DNA of 38,887 nucleotides from NCBI RefSeq assembly GCF_020532805.1, contig NZ_MQTQ01000055.1:1-38887 (forward strand), written 5' to 3'. The stretch is from Arthrobacter sp. SO5 (GTDB lineage: Bacteria > Actinomycetota > Actinomycetes > Actinomycetales > Micrococcaceae). Positions 7,701-14,616 of the stretch are shown here, piece after piece. The notes under the pieces were generated by a model. The model was given only the letters and a program-made list of their open reading frames with translations, was not told the DNA's origin and ran no database searches. Numbering within the stretch: position 1 is the first letter of the stretch; each line of letters begins with the position of its first letter. The translations under genes and the position numbers were made by a program.

Positions 7701-7961
7701 TCAGGACTCTAGCCGGAGGGCCTTCCGCAGGGTCCGCTCCAGCCGGACCTCGTCGATCTTCCAGAAATCCCGCTGGATGCCATCCACCAGCACCACCGGG
7801 ATCTCCTCCGCAAAACGTTCACGCAGCGACGCGTCGTCGTCTACCGACCTCTCGCTCCAGCCGATCCCGAGGGACTCCGTAACGCGCGCGACGGCGGCCC
7901 GCGCATCAGCGCACAGGTGGCAGTCAGCTTTGGTGATCAGGACGACGTCTGGTGAAGGCAT
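7701..7961 (-). CDS. Glutaredoxin family protein
   Basis: Protein of 86 residues with a thioredoxin-like fold. The motif VVLITKADCHLC carries the CxxC pair (Cys14, Cys17), and a cis-Pro loop is seen in EEIPVVLVDGIQRDFWKID. Families of this type act as small thiol-disulfide reductases. The start is uncertain: an ATG at 7985 adds eight residues, but the ATG at 7961 gives the usual family N terminus and has a -10-like TACCGT (7968-7973) six bases ahead of it, which fits a leaderless transcript. It lies 79 bases upstream of rex on the same strand and is divergent from the HAD phosphatase gene. Confidence 0.85.
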   Translation of the reverse strand: MPSPDVVLITKADCHLCADARAAVARVTESLGIGWSERSVDDDASLRERFAEEIPVVLVDGIQRDFWKIDEVRLERTLRKALRLES

Positions 7962-8068
7962 GCCTCCACGGTAGCCCGGCGGCATGTCCGGCGTCGACGC
8001 GCGGCCCGTCGGCGCCGCCGCGCGGCCCGGGAGACGGGGGCCACCCCTGCATTGACTAGACTCGAGGC

Positions 8069-8887
8069 ATGCTTGAGGAGAAGTACGACGCTGTGACCGG
8101 ACCGCGTGCAGCGCCAGCGCAGCACGGCGAGGCCGCTTTCTTTGACGTCGACAATACCCTCATGCGTGGCGCCAGCCTCTTCCACGTGGCCCGCAAGATG
8201 CATCAGCGGGGAGCCTTTACCCTTCCCGAGGTCGCCGGTTTTGCCTGGAAGCAATTTATGTTCATACTGCGCGGCGAGAACATGGATGACGTGCACGCTG
8301 TCCGCGACTCCGCCCTGACCCTGGCCGCCGGCATTACAGTGGCGGACGTCGAGGCGCTGGGCGAGGAAGTCTATGACGAGATGATCGAGTCCCGGATCTG
8401 GCCCGGCGCAAAGGCGCTGGCCGAGCAGCACCTCCGGGTGGGCCGCAAAGTCTGGCTTGTGACGGGCACGCCGATCGAGGTGGCCACCGTGATCTCGACC
8501 CGGCTGGGCCTGACCGGCGCGCTCGGCACGGTGGGCGAGATCGTCGACGGCGCCTACACCGGCCGGCTGGTGGGCGAAATCCTGCACGGGCCCGCGAAGG
8601 CAATGGCCGTCCGCGGAATCGCCGAGAGCGAAGGCCTGGACCTCACCCGGTGCTGGGCCTACAGCGATTCGCACAATGACATTCCGCTGCTGGGAATGGT
8701 CGGGCACCCGGTGGCCATCAATCCGGACTCACGGCTCCGCCGCCACGCCCGCGAGAACAACTGGCCGGTCTACGACTTCCGCTCCGGACGGCGCGCCGCC
8801 ACGCTTGGACTCAAGGCGGCCACCGTCGGCGGGGCCGTCTACGGTCTCTGGCGGGGCACGTCCCGCCTCCGCGGCCCCGGCCACTAA
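8069..8887 (+). CDS. HAD-IB family hydrolase (SerB-like phosphatase)
   Basis: Protein of 272 residues in the HAD superfamily, subfamily IB. Motif I is AAFFDVDNTLMRG with nucleophile Asp26 and Asp28; motif II is VWLVTGTP; the motif III lysine is probably in HGPAKAMAVRGIA; motif IV is CWAYSDSHNDIPLL. This is the layout of phosphoserine-phosphatase-like enzymes, but the substrate is unknown. A hydrophobic stretch near the C terminus (LGLKAATVGGAVYGLWRG) may touch the membrane. A TAGACT box ends six bases before the ATG, so translation may be leaderless. In mycobacteria a homologue (Rv3661) sits beside ssd; here that gene is 29 kb away. That last comparison is from memory. Confidence 0.88.
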   Translation: MLEEKYDAVTGPRAAPAQHGEAAFFDVDNTLMRGASLFHVARKMHQRGAFTLPEVAGFAWKQFMFILRGENMDDVHAVRDSALTLAAGITVADVEALGEEVYDEMIESRIWPGAKALAEQHLRVGRKVWLVTGTPIEVATVISTRLGLTGALGTVGEIVDGAYTGRLVGEILHGPAKAMAVRGIAESEGLDLTRCWAYSDSHNDIPLLGMVGHPVAINPDSRLRRHARENNWPVYDFRSGRRAATLGLKAATVGGAVYGLWRGTSRLRGPGH

Positions 8888-8898
8888 CCCGACGCGCC

Positions 8899-8950
8899 GC
8901 CGTCGTCCGGATCCGGCGCCGTCGTCCGGATCCGCCGTCGTCCGGATCCG
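8899..8950. repeat. Three copies of a 17-bp direct repeat
   Basis: GCCGTCGTCCGGATCCG occurs at 8899-8915, 8918-8934 and 8934-8950, directly after the HAD gene stop and before the terminator. It is not coding. Each unit contains the palindrome CGGATCCG. It looks like a short slippage-type array, though it would be transcribed as the 3' end of the HAD mRNA. Confidence 0.85.
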
Positions 8951-8968
8951 AAGCGAAACCCCAAAGAA

Positions 8969-8999
8969 AATGCCCGTTGCCGGGAAGGCAACGGGCATT
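8969..8999. terminator. Bidirectional intrinsic terminator between the HAD and bS22 genes
   Basis: A perfect 13-bp stem (8969-8981 with 8987-8999) closes a GGGAA loop. Read on the minus strand it is followed by TTTTCTTTGG, a good U-tract, so it ends the bS22 transcript; on the plus strand it can stop the HAD transcript. It is the best terminator in the window. Confidence 0.85.
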
Positions 9000-9018
9000 C
9001 ACATACTGTGAAGTATTT

Positions 9019-9117
9019 CTACTTCTTATTGCGACGCTGGTGGCGCGTCTTGCGAAGCAGCTTGCGGTGCTTCTTCTTGGCCATACGCTTGCGACGCTTC
9101 TTAATAACTGAACCCAC
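9019..9117 (-). CDS. Ribosomal protein bS22 (AURKAIP1/COX24-domain small basic protein)
   Basis: A 32-residue, extremely basic protein, easily missed by gene finders. It starts with GTG at 9117, reads MGSVIKKRRKRMAKKKHRK and continues with LLRKTRHQRRNKK, over half Lys/Arg. This matches the actinobacterial bS22 found near the decoding centre of mycobacterial 30S subunits, itself about 33 residues. AAGGA lies six bases before the GTG. The terminator at 8969-8999 follows directly. Gene order (HAD, bS22, BldC-like) is typical of the group. The identification rests on the very characteristic sequence and is strong. Confidence 0.93.
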   Translation of the reverse strand: MGSVIKKRRKRMAKKKHRKLLRKTRHQRRNKK

Positions 9118-9321
9118 GAAAGTTCCTTACCGGCTAGATGCAGTACCTGCCTGTTGGAAAGGGTCCGCGGGCTAAGCAGCAGACTGTACAACTGACAGGT
9201 TCTTACAATGACGTAAAACGTTCCTTAACAGGGTACCGCCTAACGGGGGCCCGCCACGACCGCAGCCACGCCCGGGCGCGGCCGAGCTACCAATCCCGGC
9301 GCAGAAGACGCGGCGGAAGGC

Positions 9322-9534
9322 TCAGGCTGTTTCCGTGTGCCCGTCGACAACGGCACCCTTGAGGTATTTTTCGACGGCGTTTTCCGGCACGCGGTACGAG
9401 CGGCCGAAACGGACCGCCGGCATCTCGCCGGAATGGACAAGCCGGTACACAGTCATCTTGGATACGCGCATAACGTCCGCGACTTCCGCCACGGTCAAGA
9501 AGCGTGCGTTGGAGAAGTTAGCCTCCGAAGACAT
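9322..9534 (-). CDS. BldC-like helix-turn-helix (excisionase family) DNA-binding protein
   Basis: Protein of 70 residues with a single MerR-like winged HTH: FLTVAEVADVMRVSKMTVYRLVHSGEMPAVRFGRSYRVPENAVEKYL. Length and sequence match BldC of Streptomyces, a developmental regulator that binds direct repeats head-to-tail. The start is the ATG at 9534, with AGGAATAGGG before it; a longer reading to 9609 adds a tail unlike the family. It has its own good promoter at 9627-9655. Its targets here cannot be told from sequence. Confidence 0.88.
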   Translation of the reverse strand: MSSEANFSNARFLTVAEVADVMRVSKMTVYRLVHSGEMPAVRFGRSYRVPENAVEKYLKGAVVDGHTETA

Positions 9535-9626
9535 TTCCCTATTCCTTTGCTCAAGCGAACGGCAGCCCCATCTGAACGACATGGCGGTGTGCCGATGCTG
9601 AGCCATCAAACAACCATGTGATAGAT

Positions 9627-9655
9627 ACTCTAGGGGCTCATGGTGCCAATGTGAA
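9627..9655 (-). promoter_or_regulatory. Promoter of the BldC-like gene
   Basis: On the minus strand TTCACA (-35, 9650-9655) and TAGAGT (-10, 9627-9632) have a 17-base spacer, placing the start site about 85 bases before the ATG at 9534. Both boxes agree with the housekeeping consensus of actinobacteria. Confidence 0.55.
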
Positions 9656-9769
9656 AGGCCCGCGCAGTAATCCCCCGGAGTTACCGGCCGCGGGGAACGT
9701 CGCGTTTACCCGTCAGGCTCGAAATCCGGCCGCCGCTGCCCCGTTCCGCGCCAGAGAACGCCGTCCTGG

Positions 9770-10882
9770 CTACCCGCGCGTCCGGCGTGTGCGGGCCGAG
9801 GCCGCCAGCTGTCCCAGCACCGATGCCGTCACGTCCCATTCCATGCATGCGTCCGTGACACTCTGCCCGTAGACAAGCTCGCCCCGGCCGGCGGCGTGCG
9901 CGGTGACGTCCAGGTTCTGTGCGCCGCCGACGAGGAAACTCTCCAGCATCACACCGGCGATCGCGGCTGCCGCCGGGCCGCCGCTCTCCAGCTGCGCCCC
10001 GACCTCAAGCGCAACCTCGGCCTGGCGGTGGTGATTCTTGCCGCTATTGGCATGGCTGGCGTCCACGATCAGGCGCGGGTTGAGCCGCTTGGCGGCCAGC
10101 TTGGCAGTGGCGGCGTCGACGTCGGGAGCGGAGTAGTTGGGGCCTTTACGGCCGCCGCGCAGGATGACGTGGGTGTCCGGGTTGCCGGCGGTGGACACCA
10201 GCGCGGCACGGCCCTCTCCGTCGATCCCGAGGAAAGCCTGGGGCGCACCGGCGGCGCTGCACGCGTCGAGCGCAACCTGCAGGTCGCCGTCGGTCCCGTT
10301 CTTGAACCCGATCGGCATGGAGAGCCCCGACGCCAGCTGGCGGTGGATCTGGCTTTCGGTGGTGCGGGCGCCGATGGCCCCCCAGGACACGAGGTCGGCC
10401 GTGTACTGCGGGCTGATGGGTTCGAGGAACTCGGTTCCCGTCGGCAGGCCGAGTGCAGTGACCTGCCGCAGGAACTGCCGGGCGGCGCGCAGCCCGGCAG
10501 CGATGTCGTGGCTGCCGTCAAGACGCGGATCGTTGATCAGGCCCTTCCAGCCCACCGTGGTGCGGGGCTTTTCGAAGTAAGCGCGCATGACGATCAGCAG
10601 ATCCTCCCGGTGCTTTTCGGCCTGGCTGACCAACCGCCGCGCGAACTCCAGTCCGGCCCTGGGATCGTGGATTGAGCAGGGGCCGACGACCACCAGCAGG
10701 CGGCCATCGACACCATCCATGATGGCGCGGACCTCGTCCCGGCCGCGGCCGACGACGCCGGCCATGTGTGTGTCCAGCGGAAATTCCGCCACCATGTCCC
10801 GCGGGGTCGGCAGCGCCCTGAACTCACTGACGCGGAGGTCGGAGGTGGACTGCTGCGATTCGGGGGCTGCTTCGATGCTCAT
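9770..10882 (-). CDS. 3-deoxy-7-phosphoheptulonate (DAHP) synthase, class I
   Basis: Protein of 370 residues, the AroF/G/H type. It joins phosphoenolpyruvate and erythrose 4-phosphate in the first step of the shikimate pathway to aromatic amino acids. Signatures include LLVVVGPCSIHDP (near residue 65), YFEKPRTTVGWKGLINDP, GARTTESQIHRQLASGLSMPIGFKNGTDG, RGGRKGPNYS and IVDASHANSGKNH. AGGA lies eight bases before the ATG. A 170-base leader with an aromatic leader peptide and hairpins precedes it (10944-11091), pointing to attenuation by aromatic amino acids. No other aromatic pathway gene is nearby. Confidence 0.95.
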   Translation of the reverse strand: MSIEAAPESQQSTSDLRVSEFRALPTPRDMVAEFPLDTHMAGVVGRGRDEVRAIMDGVDGRLLVVVGPCSIHDPRAGLEFARRLVSQAEKHREDLLIVMRAYFEKPRTTVGWKGLINDPRLDGSHDIAAGLRAARQFLRQVTALGLPTGTEFLEPISPQYTADLVSWGAIGARTTESQIHRQLASGLSMPIGFKNGTDGDLQVALDACSAAGAPQAFLGIDGEGRAALVSTAGNPDTHVILRGGRKGPNYSAPDVDAATAKLAAKRLNPRLIVDASHANSGKNHHRQAEVALEVGAQLESGGPAAAAIAGVMLESFLVGGAQNLDVTAHAAGRGELVYGQSVTDACMEWDVTASVLGQLAASARTRRTRG

Positions 10883-10943
10883 GTTCGGGTCCTGTTCCGG
10901 GAGAGGAGCGGGCCCTGAACAGAACCCGCCGAGAAAATGGCGA

Positions 10944-11027
10944 AGGGCAGAGAATGATCTCTGCCCTGTTGGCTCTGAAGGAAGGTCGGATGCGTGTCAG
11001 CTAGACGCGGGCCCCTCCAGAGCCAAC
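10944..11027 (-). promoter_or_regulatory. Candidate transcription attenuator of the DAHP synthase gene
   Basis: Two perfect hairpins lie between the leader peptide and the gene. The first pairs 11018-11027 (inside the leader peptide codons just after Phe9) with 10968-10977, ten base pairs. The second pairs 10958-10967 with 10944-10953, ten base pairs with a four-base loop, and adjoins the first with no gap; TCGCCATTTTC follows it on the minus strand, which could act as a weak U-tract. A ribosome waiting at the aromatic codons would cover the first arm. I could not find a strong competing antiterminator pairing, so the switching logic is unresolved. Confidence 0.6.
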
Positions 11028-11056
11028 GAAAAATACGCATACCAACGTTTTGTCAT
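10997..11056 (-). CDS. Aromatic leader peptide of DAHP synthase (19 residues)
   Basis: A 20-codon open frame reads [19 protein letters not shown] and stops with TGA. The run Trp-Tyr-Ala-Tyr-Phe holds all three end products of the pathway that the downstream gene begins. A promoter at 11063-11091 puts the start of transcription on or next to the ATG, so the peptide is probably made from a leaderless RNA. It ends about 115 bases before the DAHP synthase start, and its 3' half forms one arm of the first hairpin. It is too short for standard gene calling. Confidence 0.72.
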   Translation of the reverse strand: MTKRWYAYFSLALEGPASS

Positions 11057-11062
11057 GCCACG

Positions 11063-11091
11063 ACCCTAGACCCGGCGCCTGCCGCGGGCAA
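11063..11091 (-). promoter_or_regulatory. Promoter of the DAHP synthase leader
   Basis: Minus-strand TTGCCC (-35, 11086-11091), 17-base spacer, TAGGGT (-10, 11063-11068). The -10 ends six bases before the leader peptide ATG at 11056, so transcription should begin at its A. Confidence 0.6.
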
Positions 11092-11247
11092 AACCGGCGG
11101 CGTAACAATTTCCGCCCGTCGAGCCGACGGTTCCCGGCAATGGTCCGCGCCGACGCTGCCGCGGACTGCGCACTCGGAGGGCGGCCACGGCGGCCCACTA
11201 CAGTGTTGTGGAGCACATCCCGAAGATCCGCAGACCCGGAGGCCGCC

Positions 11248-12645
11248 ATGACCCAGACCAGCGATCCCGGCAACCCCGGAACACCGTCGACGCCGGAGGA
11301 CACCGGCGCGGGCGTCCGCACGTCCGGCGCGGGCGTCCGCCCGTCCGGCGCCGAAGTCCGCACGTCCGGAGCCGGCGTCCGCACGTCCGGAGCGGGGACG
11401 CGGGCTGCCGCGATACCCGACGCGCTCAAGCGCCGCGTTCCCAGATATTCTGACCTCGCCCCGCTGATGCAGTTCAAGAAGCCGGAGTTCAGCCGCGCCG
11501 CGAAACTGCGCCGGGCCAGCACGATCTGGGACCTCCGCGACCTGGCCAAGCGCCGCACACCCCAGGCCCCGTTCGACTACACCGACGGCGCGGCCGAAGC
11601 CGAGATCACCTTGCGCCGCGCACGCCAGGCCTTCCTGGACATCGAGTTCCGCCCGGGCATTCTGCGTGATGTGTCCCGCATCGATCTCGGCACGGAGATC
11701 CTGGGCAAGCCATCCCGCCTGCCGGTGGGGATCGCCCCGACGGGCTTCACCCGGATGATGCAGTCCGAGGGCGAGTACGCCGGTTCCCAGGCCGCCGCGG
11801 CCGCCGGCATCCCCTACACGCTGTCCACCATGGGCACCGCGTCCATCGAGGATGTGGCCGCAGCCGCGCCGGAGGGCCGGAACTGGTTCCAGCTCTATCT
11901 CTGGACGGACCGTGACCGCTCGCTTGAGCTGATCGAACGCGCCGCCAGGGCCGGCAACGACACCCTGCTGGTCACCGTTGATACCGCCGTCGCCGGGGCC
12001 CGCCTCCGCGACGTGCGCAACGGCATGACCATCCCGCCGGCGCTGACCCTCAAGACCGTGCTGGATGCCTCCTACCGCCCGGCCTGGTGGTTCAACTTCC
12101 TCACCCACGAGCCGCTGGCCTTCGCCTCGCTCTCGCGCTACGCCGGCACCGTCGCGGACCTGATCAACTCCATGTTCGACCCCACCCTGACGTTCGCGGA
12201 CCTCGACTGGCTGCGCGAAACCTGGAAGGGCAACCTCGTGGTGAAGGGAATCCAGACCGTCGAGGATGCCCGCAGGGTGGTGGACCACGGTGCCGACGGC
12301 GTGGTGCTGTCCAACCACGGCGGACGGCAACTGGACCGCGCCCCGATCCCGTTCCACCTGCTCCCCGGGGTATCGGCAGCACTTAAGGCAGACCACAGCG
12401 ACGCCGCGGTCATCCTGGACACCGGCATCATGAGCGGCGCGGACATCATCGCCGCCCTGGCCCTGGGCGCCGACTTCACATTGATCGGCCGCGCCTACCT
12501 CTACGGGTTGATGGCCGGCGGACGGGCCGGCGTGGACCGGGCCGTCGAGATCCTGGAAACGGACATGCTCCGCACCATGGCACTCCTGGGCGTCAGCCGG
12601 ATCTCGGAGCTGACCCCGGACCACGTCCGGGTCCTCCCCCGCTGA
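11248..12645 (+). CDS. lldD: FMN-dependent alpha-hydroxy acid dehydrogenase (L-lactate dehydrogenase LldD type)
   Basis: Protein of 465 residues, start at the ATG at 11248 with GGAGG five bases ahead. The first 60 or so residues are disordered and contain four seven-residue repeats (SGAGVRT-like). The rest is the FMN-binding TIM barrel: [82 protein letters not shown] with the flavin lysine, [12 protein letters not shown] with the catalytic His-Gly-Gly-Arg, and [12 protein letters not shown]. It would oxidise L-lactate to pyruvate and feed electrons to the respiratory chain. Lactate monooxygenase or another 2-hydroxyacid oxidase cannot be excluded. It is transcribed away from the DAHP synthase leader. 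Confidence 0.88.
   Translation: MTQTSDPGNPGTPSTPEDTGAGVRTSGAGVRPSGAEVRTSGAGVRTSGAGTRAAAIPDALKRRVPRYSDLAPLMQFKKPEFSRAAKLRRASTIWDLRDLAKRRTPQAPFDYTDGAAEAEITLRRARQAFLDIEFRPGILRDVSRIDLGTEILGKPSRLPVGIAPTGFTRMMQSEGEYAGSQAAAAAGIPYTLSTMGTASIEDVAAAAPEGRNWFQLYLWTDRDRSLELIERAARAGNDTLLVTVDTAVAGARLRDVRNGMTIPPALTLKTVLDASYRPAWWFNFLTHEPLAFASLSRYAGTVADLINSMFDPTLTFADLDWLRETWKGNLVVKGIQTVEDARRVVDHGADGVVLSNHGGRQLDRAPIPFHLLPGVSAALKADHSDAAVILDTGIMSGADIIAALALGADFTLIGRAYLYGLMAGGRAGVDRAVEILETDMLRTMALLGVSRISELTPDHVRVLPR
11304..11387. repeat. 21-bp tandem repeat, four units, in the lldD N terminus
   Basis: Four in-frame 21-bp units (11304, 11325, 11346, 11367), with a partial fifth from 11388. They encode SGAGVRT-type heptapeptides in a disordered N-terminal tail absent from usual LldD proteins. 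Units differ by a few bases each. Confidence 0.88.
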
Positions 12646-12663
12646 CCAACTGGACCTGCCGGG

Positions 12664-13209
12664 TTACTTCTTGCGGCCGAACTTGGGCAGGTTGGCCAGC
12701 AGGTCCGCGGCCCTGGTGGCGGCACGGCCCACCGTGCGGCCGATCTGCTGCGGCATCTTGTCCTCGCCGGCCGTGCCGACAGGGATCACGACGGCGGCGC
12801 TCAGCGGGCTTCCTGCGGGCCGGCCGGCCAGTGCCGCCGGCGGCTGTGCAGCAGCCGTAACAGTGGCGGTGGCGGCCTGGGCGAGGGTTTCCGGGACTGC
12901 CTGGGGCCGGGCGTCCGGAACCCGCTGCGCGTCGGACACAGCCGCGGCAAGCCCGACGTCGAACGTCTCCAGCCAGCTGGCGATGCCCGCCAGCGGCTTG
13001 GCGTTCAGGGTGTAGTAGCGCTTCTGCCCCTGCGCCCGCATGCTCACGAGGTCCGCTTCGCGGAGGACCTTGAGGTGCTTGGAGATGGTGGGCTGGCTAG
13101 CCTCGAGCTCCTGGACCAGCTCCCCCACTGCTTTGTCCCCCTTGCGGAGGGAGACCAGAATGTCACGCCGGGTTGCCTCAGCAATGACGGCAAATACGTC
13201 GTCTGTCAC
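12664..13209 (-). CDS. ArsR family winged-helix regulator with long C-terminal tail
   Basis: Protein of about 181 residues. The N-terminal half is an ArsR-type winged helix: VFAVIAEATRRDILVSLRKGDKAVGELVQ, then ASQPTISKHLKVLREADLVSMRAQGQKRYYTL. No metal-binding cysteines are seen, so it is not a classical metal sensor. Residues from about 95 on are a low-complexity Ala/Pro tail ending in a basic patch, KFGRKK. The start chosen is GTG at 13209, where GGAGG is five bases ahead; the ATG at 13212 is too close to that site, and the one at 13248 lacks one. It converges on lldD with only 18 bases between stops. Confidence 0.85.
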   Translation of the reverse strand: MTDDVFAVIAEATRRDILVSLRKGDKAVGELVQELEASQPTISKHLKVLREADLVSMRAQGQKRYYTLNAKPLAGIASWLETFDVGLAAAVSDAQRVPDARPQAVPETLAQAATATVTAAAQPPAALAGRPAGSPLSAAVVIPVGTAGEDKMPQQIGRTVGRAATRAADLLANLPKFGRKK

Positions 13210-13257
13210 CATGCCCTCCACACTAGCGACATATACGCCCGATGGCATCCACCATTT

Positions 13258-13289
13258 CGGCCGCCCGCGGCCGGGGCCGCGGGCGGCCG
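13258..13289 (-). terminator. GC-rich palindrome after acuC
   Basis: Arms 13258-13272 and 13275-13289 are perfectly complementary over 15 bp with a two-base loop. It begins directly after the acuC stop (13290) and lies 49 bases before the ArsR gene start on the same strand. A terminator is the best reading, although there is no U-tract; an operator role is less likely given the base composition. Confidence 0.6.
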
Positions 13290-14513
13290 TCAGTCGAACC
13301 AGGGGTCAAGGCCGTAGAGCGGGAAGACTTCCTTGCGGGTGGCCATCACGGCGCGGTCCACGTCGTCGTTGGGGTCGAAGCCGACTTCCCAGGAACGCCA
13401 CCACAGGTCGACCCCGTCACCCATCGATTCGGGCGCTTCCACGCCGTACTTGGCCCCATACCTGTCCTTCACATACGCCCGCCAGTCCTCCGGGACCGCG
13501 GTGCGCAGTGGAACAGGACGTCCGGCGGCGATCGCGATCAGGTGGCTCCAGGACCGCGGCACGACGGTGATGACGTTGTAACCCCCGCCGCCGGTGGAAA
13601 TCCACCGGTTCTCGCAGTAGCGGGCGGCCAGGTTGCCGATGGCGGTGGCCGCTTCGCGTTGGGCGTCGACGCTGATGTTCAGGTGGGTCAACGGATCCAG
13701 CCGGTGCGAGTCGCAGCCGTGCTGGCTGACGATCACCCCGGGCTGGAAGCTTCCGATGAGCTGCGGCACTACCGCGTGGAAGGCCCGGAGCCAGCCGCCG
13801 TCGCCGGTTCCGGCCGGCAGCGCCACATTCACGGCGCTGCCCTGCGCGTTGGGGCCGCCGATCTCGTTGGCGTAGCCCGTGCCCGGAAACAGGGTCAGCC
13901 CGGACTCGTGCAGGGAAATGGTCAGCACCCGCGGATCGTCCCAGAAGATGCTCTGCGTTCCGTCGCCGTGGTGCGCGTCGATGTCGATGTAGGCGACGCG
14001 CTGGACGCCGCCGTCGAGCAGCCGTTGAATGGCGATGGCTGCGTCGTTGTAGATGCAGAATCCGCTGGCCCGCTCCCGGGCAGCGTGGTGCATGCCGCCG
14101 CCGAAGTTCACCGCACGGACCGCGCTGCCATCCAGGATCGCGGAGGCGGCGAGGAGGGAGCCGCCGGCCAGCCGGGCGCTCGCCTCATGCATGCCGGCAA
14201 AGGCCGGATCATCCTCCGTGCCCAGCCCGCGCGCCTCGTCCGGGGCCTCCGGATCCGCGCTGACCCTCCGGACGGCGGCGACGAACTCCGGGCTGTGAAC
14301 GGTGCACAACTCGGCGTCGCTGGCCACTGGTGGAGCGGACACCGTGACGTGCTCGAGGTCCAGGAGTCCGAGGCTGCCGGCCAGCTTCGCCGTAAGTTCC
14401 ATCCGCTCCGGGGCCATCGGGTGGCTGTGACCGAAGTTGTAGGCGGTCATGGCAGGGTCCCACACCACCTTCGTTGGCAGTGCGGGCTGAGCGAGCCCCG
14501 GCAGGTATGTCAT
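13290..14513 (-). CDS. acuC: Acetoin utilization protein AcuC (histone deacetylase superfamily)
   Basis: Protein of 407 residues of the class I zinc deacetylase fold. Signatures: NFGHSHPMAPERMELT near the N terminus, FGGGMHHAARERASGFCIYND (active-site His-His), YIDIDAHHGDGTQSIF (Zn ligands Asp and His), QHGCDSHRLDPLTH with the further Zn aspartate, and STGGGGYN. In Bacillus AcuC removes acetyl groups from acetyl-CoA synthetase and thereby activates it. No acetyltransferase or synthetase gene is adjacent here. A -10-like TAGCCT ends seven bases before the ATG, so the mRNA may be leaderless. The gene is divergent from trkH. Confidence 0.93.
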   Translation of the reverse strand: MTYLPGLAQPALPTKVVWDPAMTAYNFGHSHPMAPERMELTAKLAGSLGLLDLEHVTVSAPPVASDAELCTVHSPEFVAAVRRVSADPEAPDEARGLGTEDDPAFAGMHEASARLAGGSLLAASAILDGSAVRAVNFGGGMHHAARERASGFCIYNDAAIAIQRLLDGGVQRVAYIDIDAHHGDGTQSIFWDDPRVLTISLHESGLTLFPGTGYANEIGGPNAQGSAVNVALPAGTGDGGWLRAFHAVVPQLIGSFQPGVIVSQHGCDSHRLDPLTHLNISVDAQREAATAIGNLAARYCENRWISTGGGGYNVITVVPRSWSHLIAIAAGRPVPLRTAVPEDWRAYVKDRYGAKYGVEAPESMGDGVDLWWRSWEVGFDPNDDVDRAVMATRKEVFPLYGLDPWFD

Positions 14514-14616
14514 CAGTCTCAGGCTACCCGAGCGCCGCGGCTTGCTCCCCAGTCATTGCACGGCGTTTAGTGGTTTACTACTGAAGGAAGCAGTTTCAAC
14601 CGAGGAAAAGCCACAC

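Noticed and set aside
8999..9013. TTCACATACTGTGAA as a Rex or CRP operator
   Set aside because: Rex sites read TTGTGAA-N4-TTCACAA, the opposite orientation, and the site lies in a 3' region between a terminator and the bS22 stop, with no promoter to control.
11050..11247. Longer N terminus for the lactate dehydrogenase
   Set aside because: The added 66 residues overlap the DAHP leader promoter, are unlike the family, and the ATG at 11248 has GGAGG five bases ahead.
13258..13289. The 15-bp GC palindrome as the ArsR operator
   Set aside because: It begins directly after the acuC stop and is pure G/C, as terminator stems are. ArsR operators are normally AT-containing dyads overlapping a promoter, and no boxes were seen around it.
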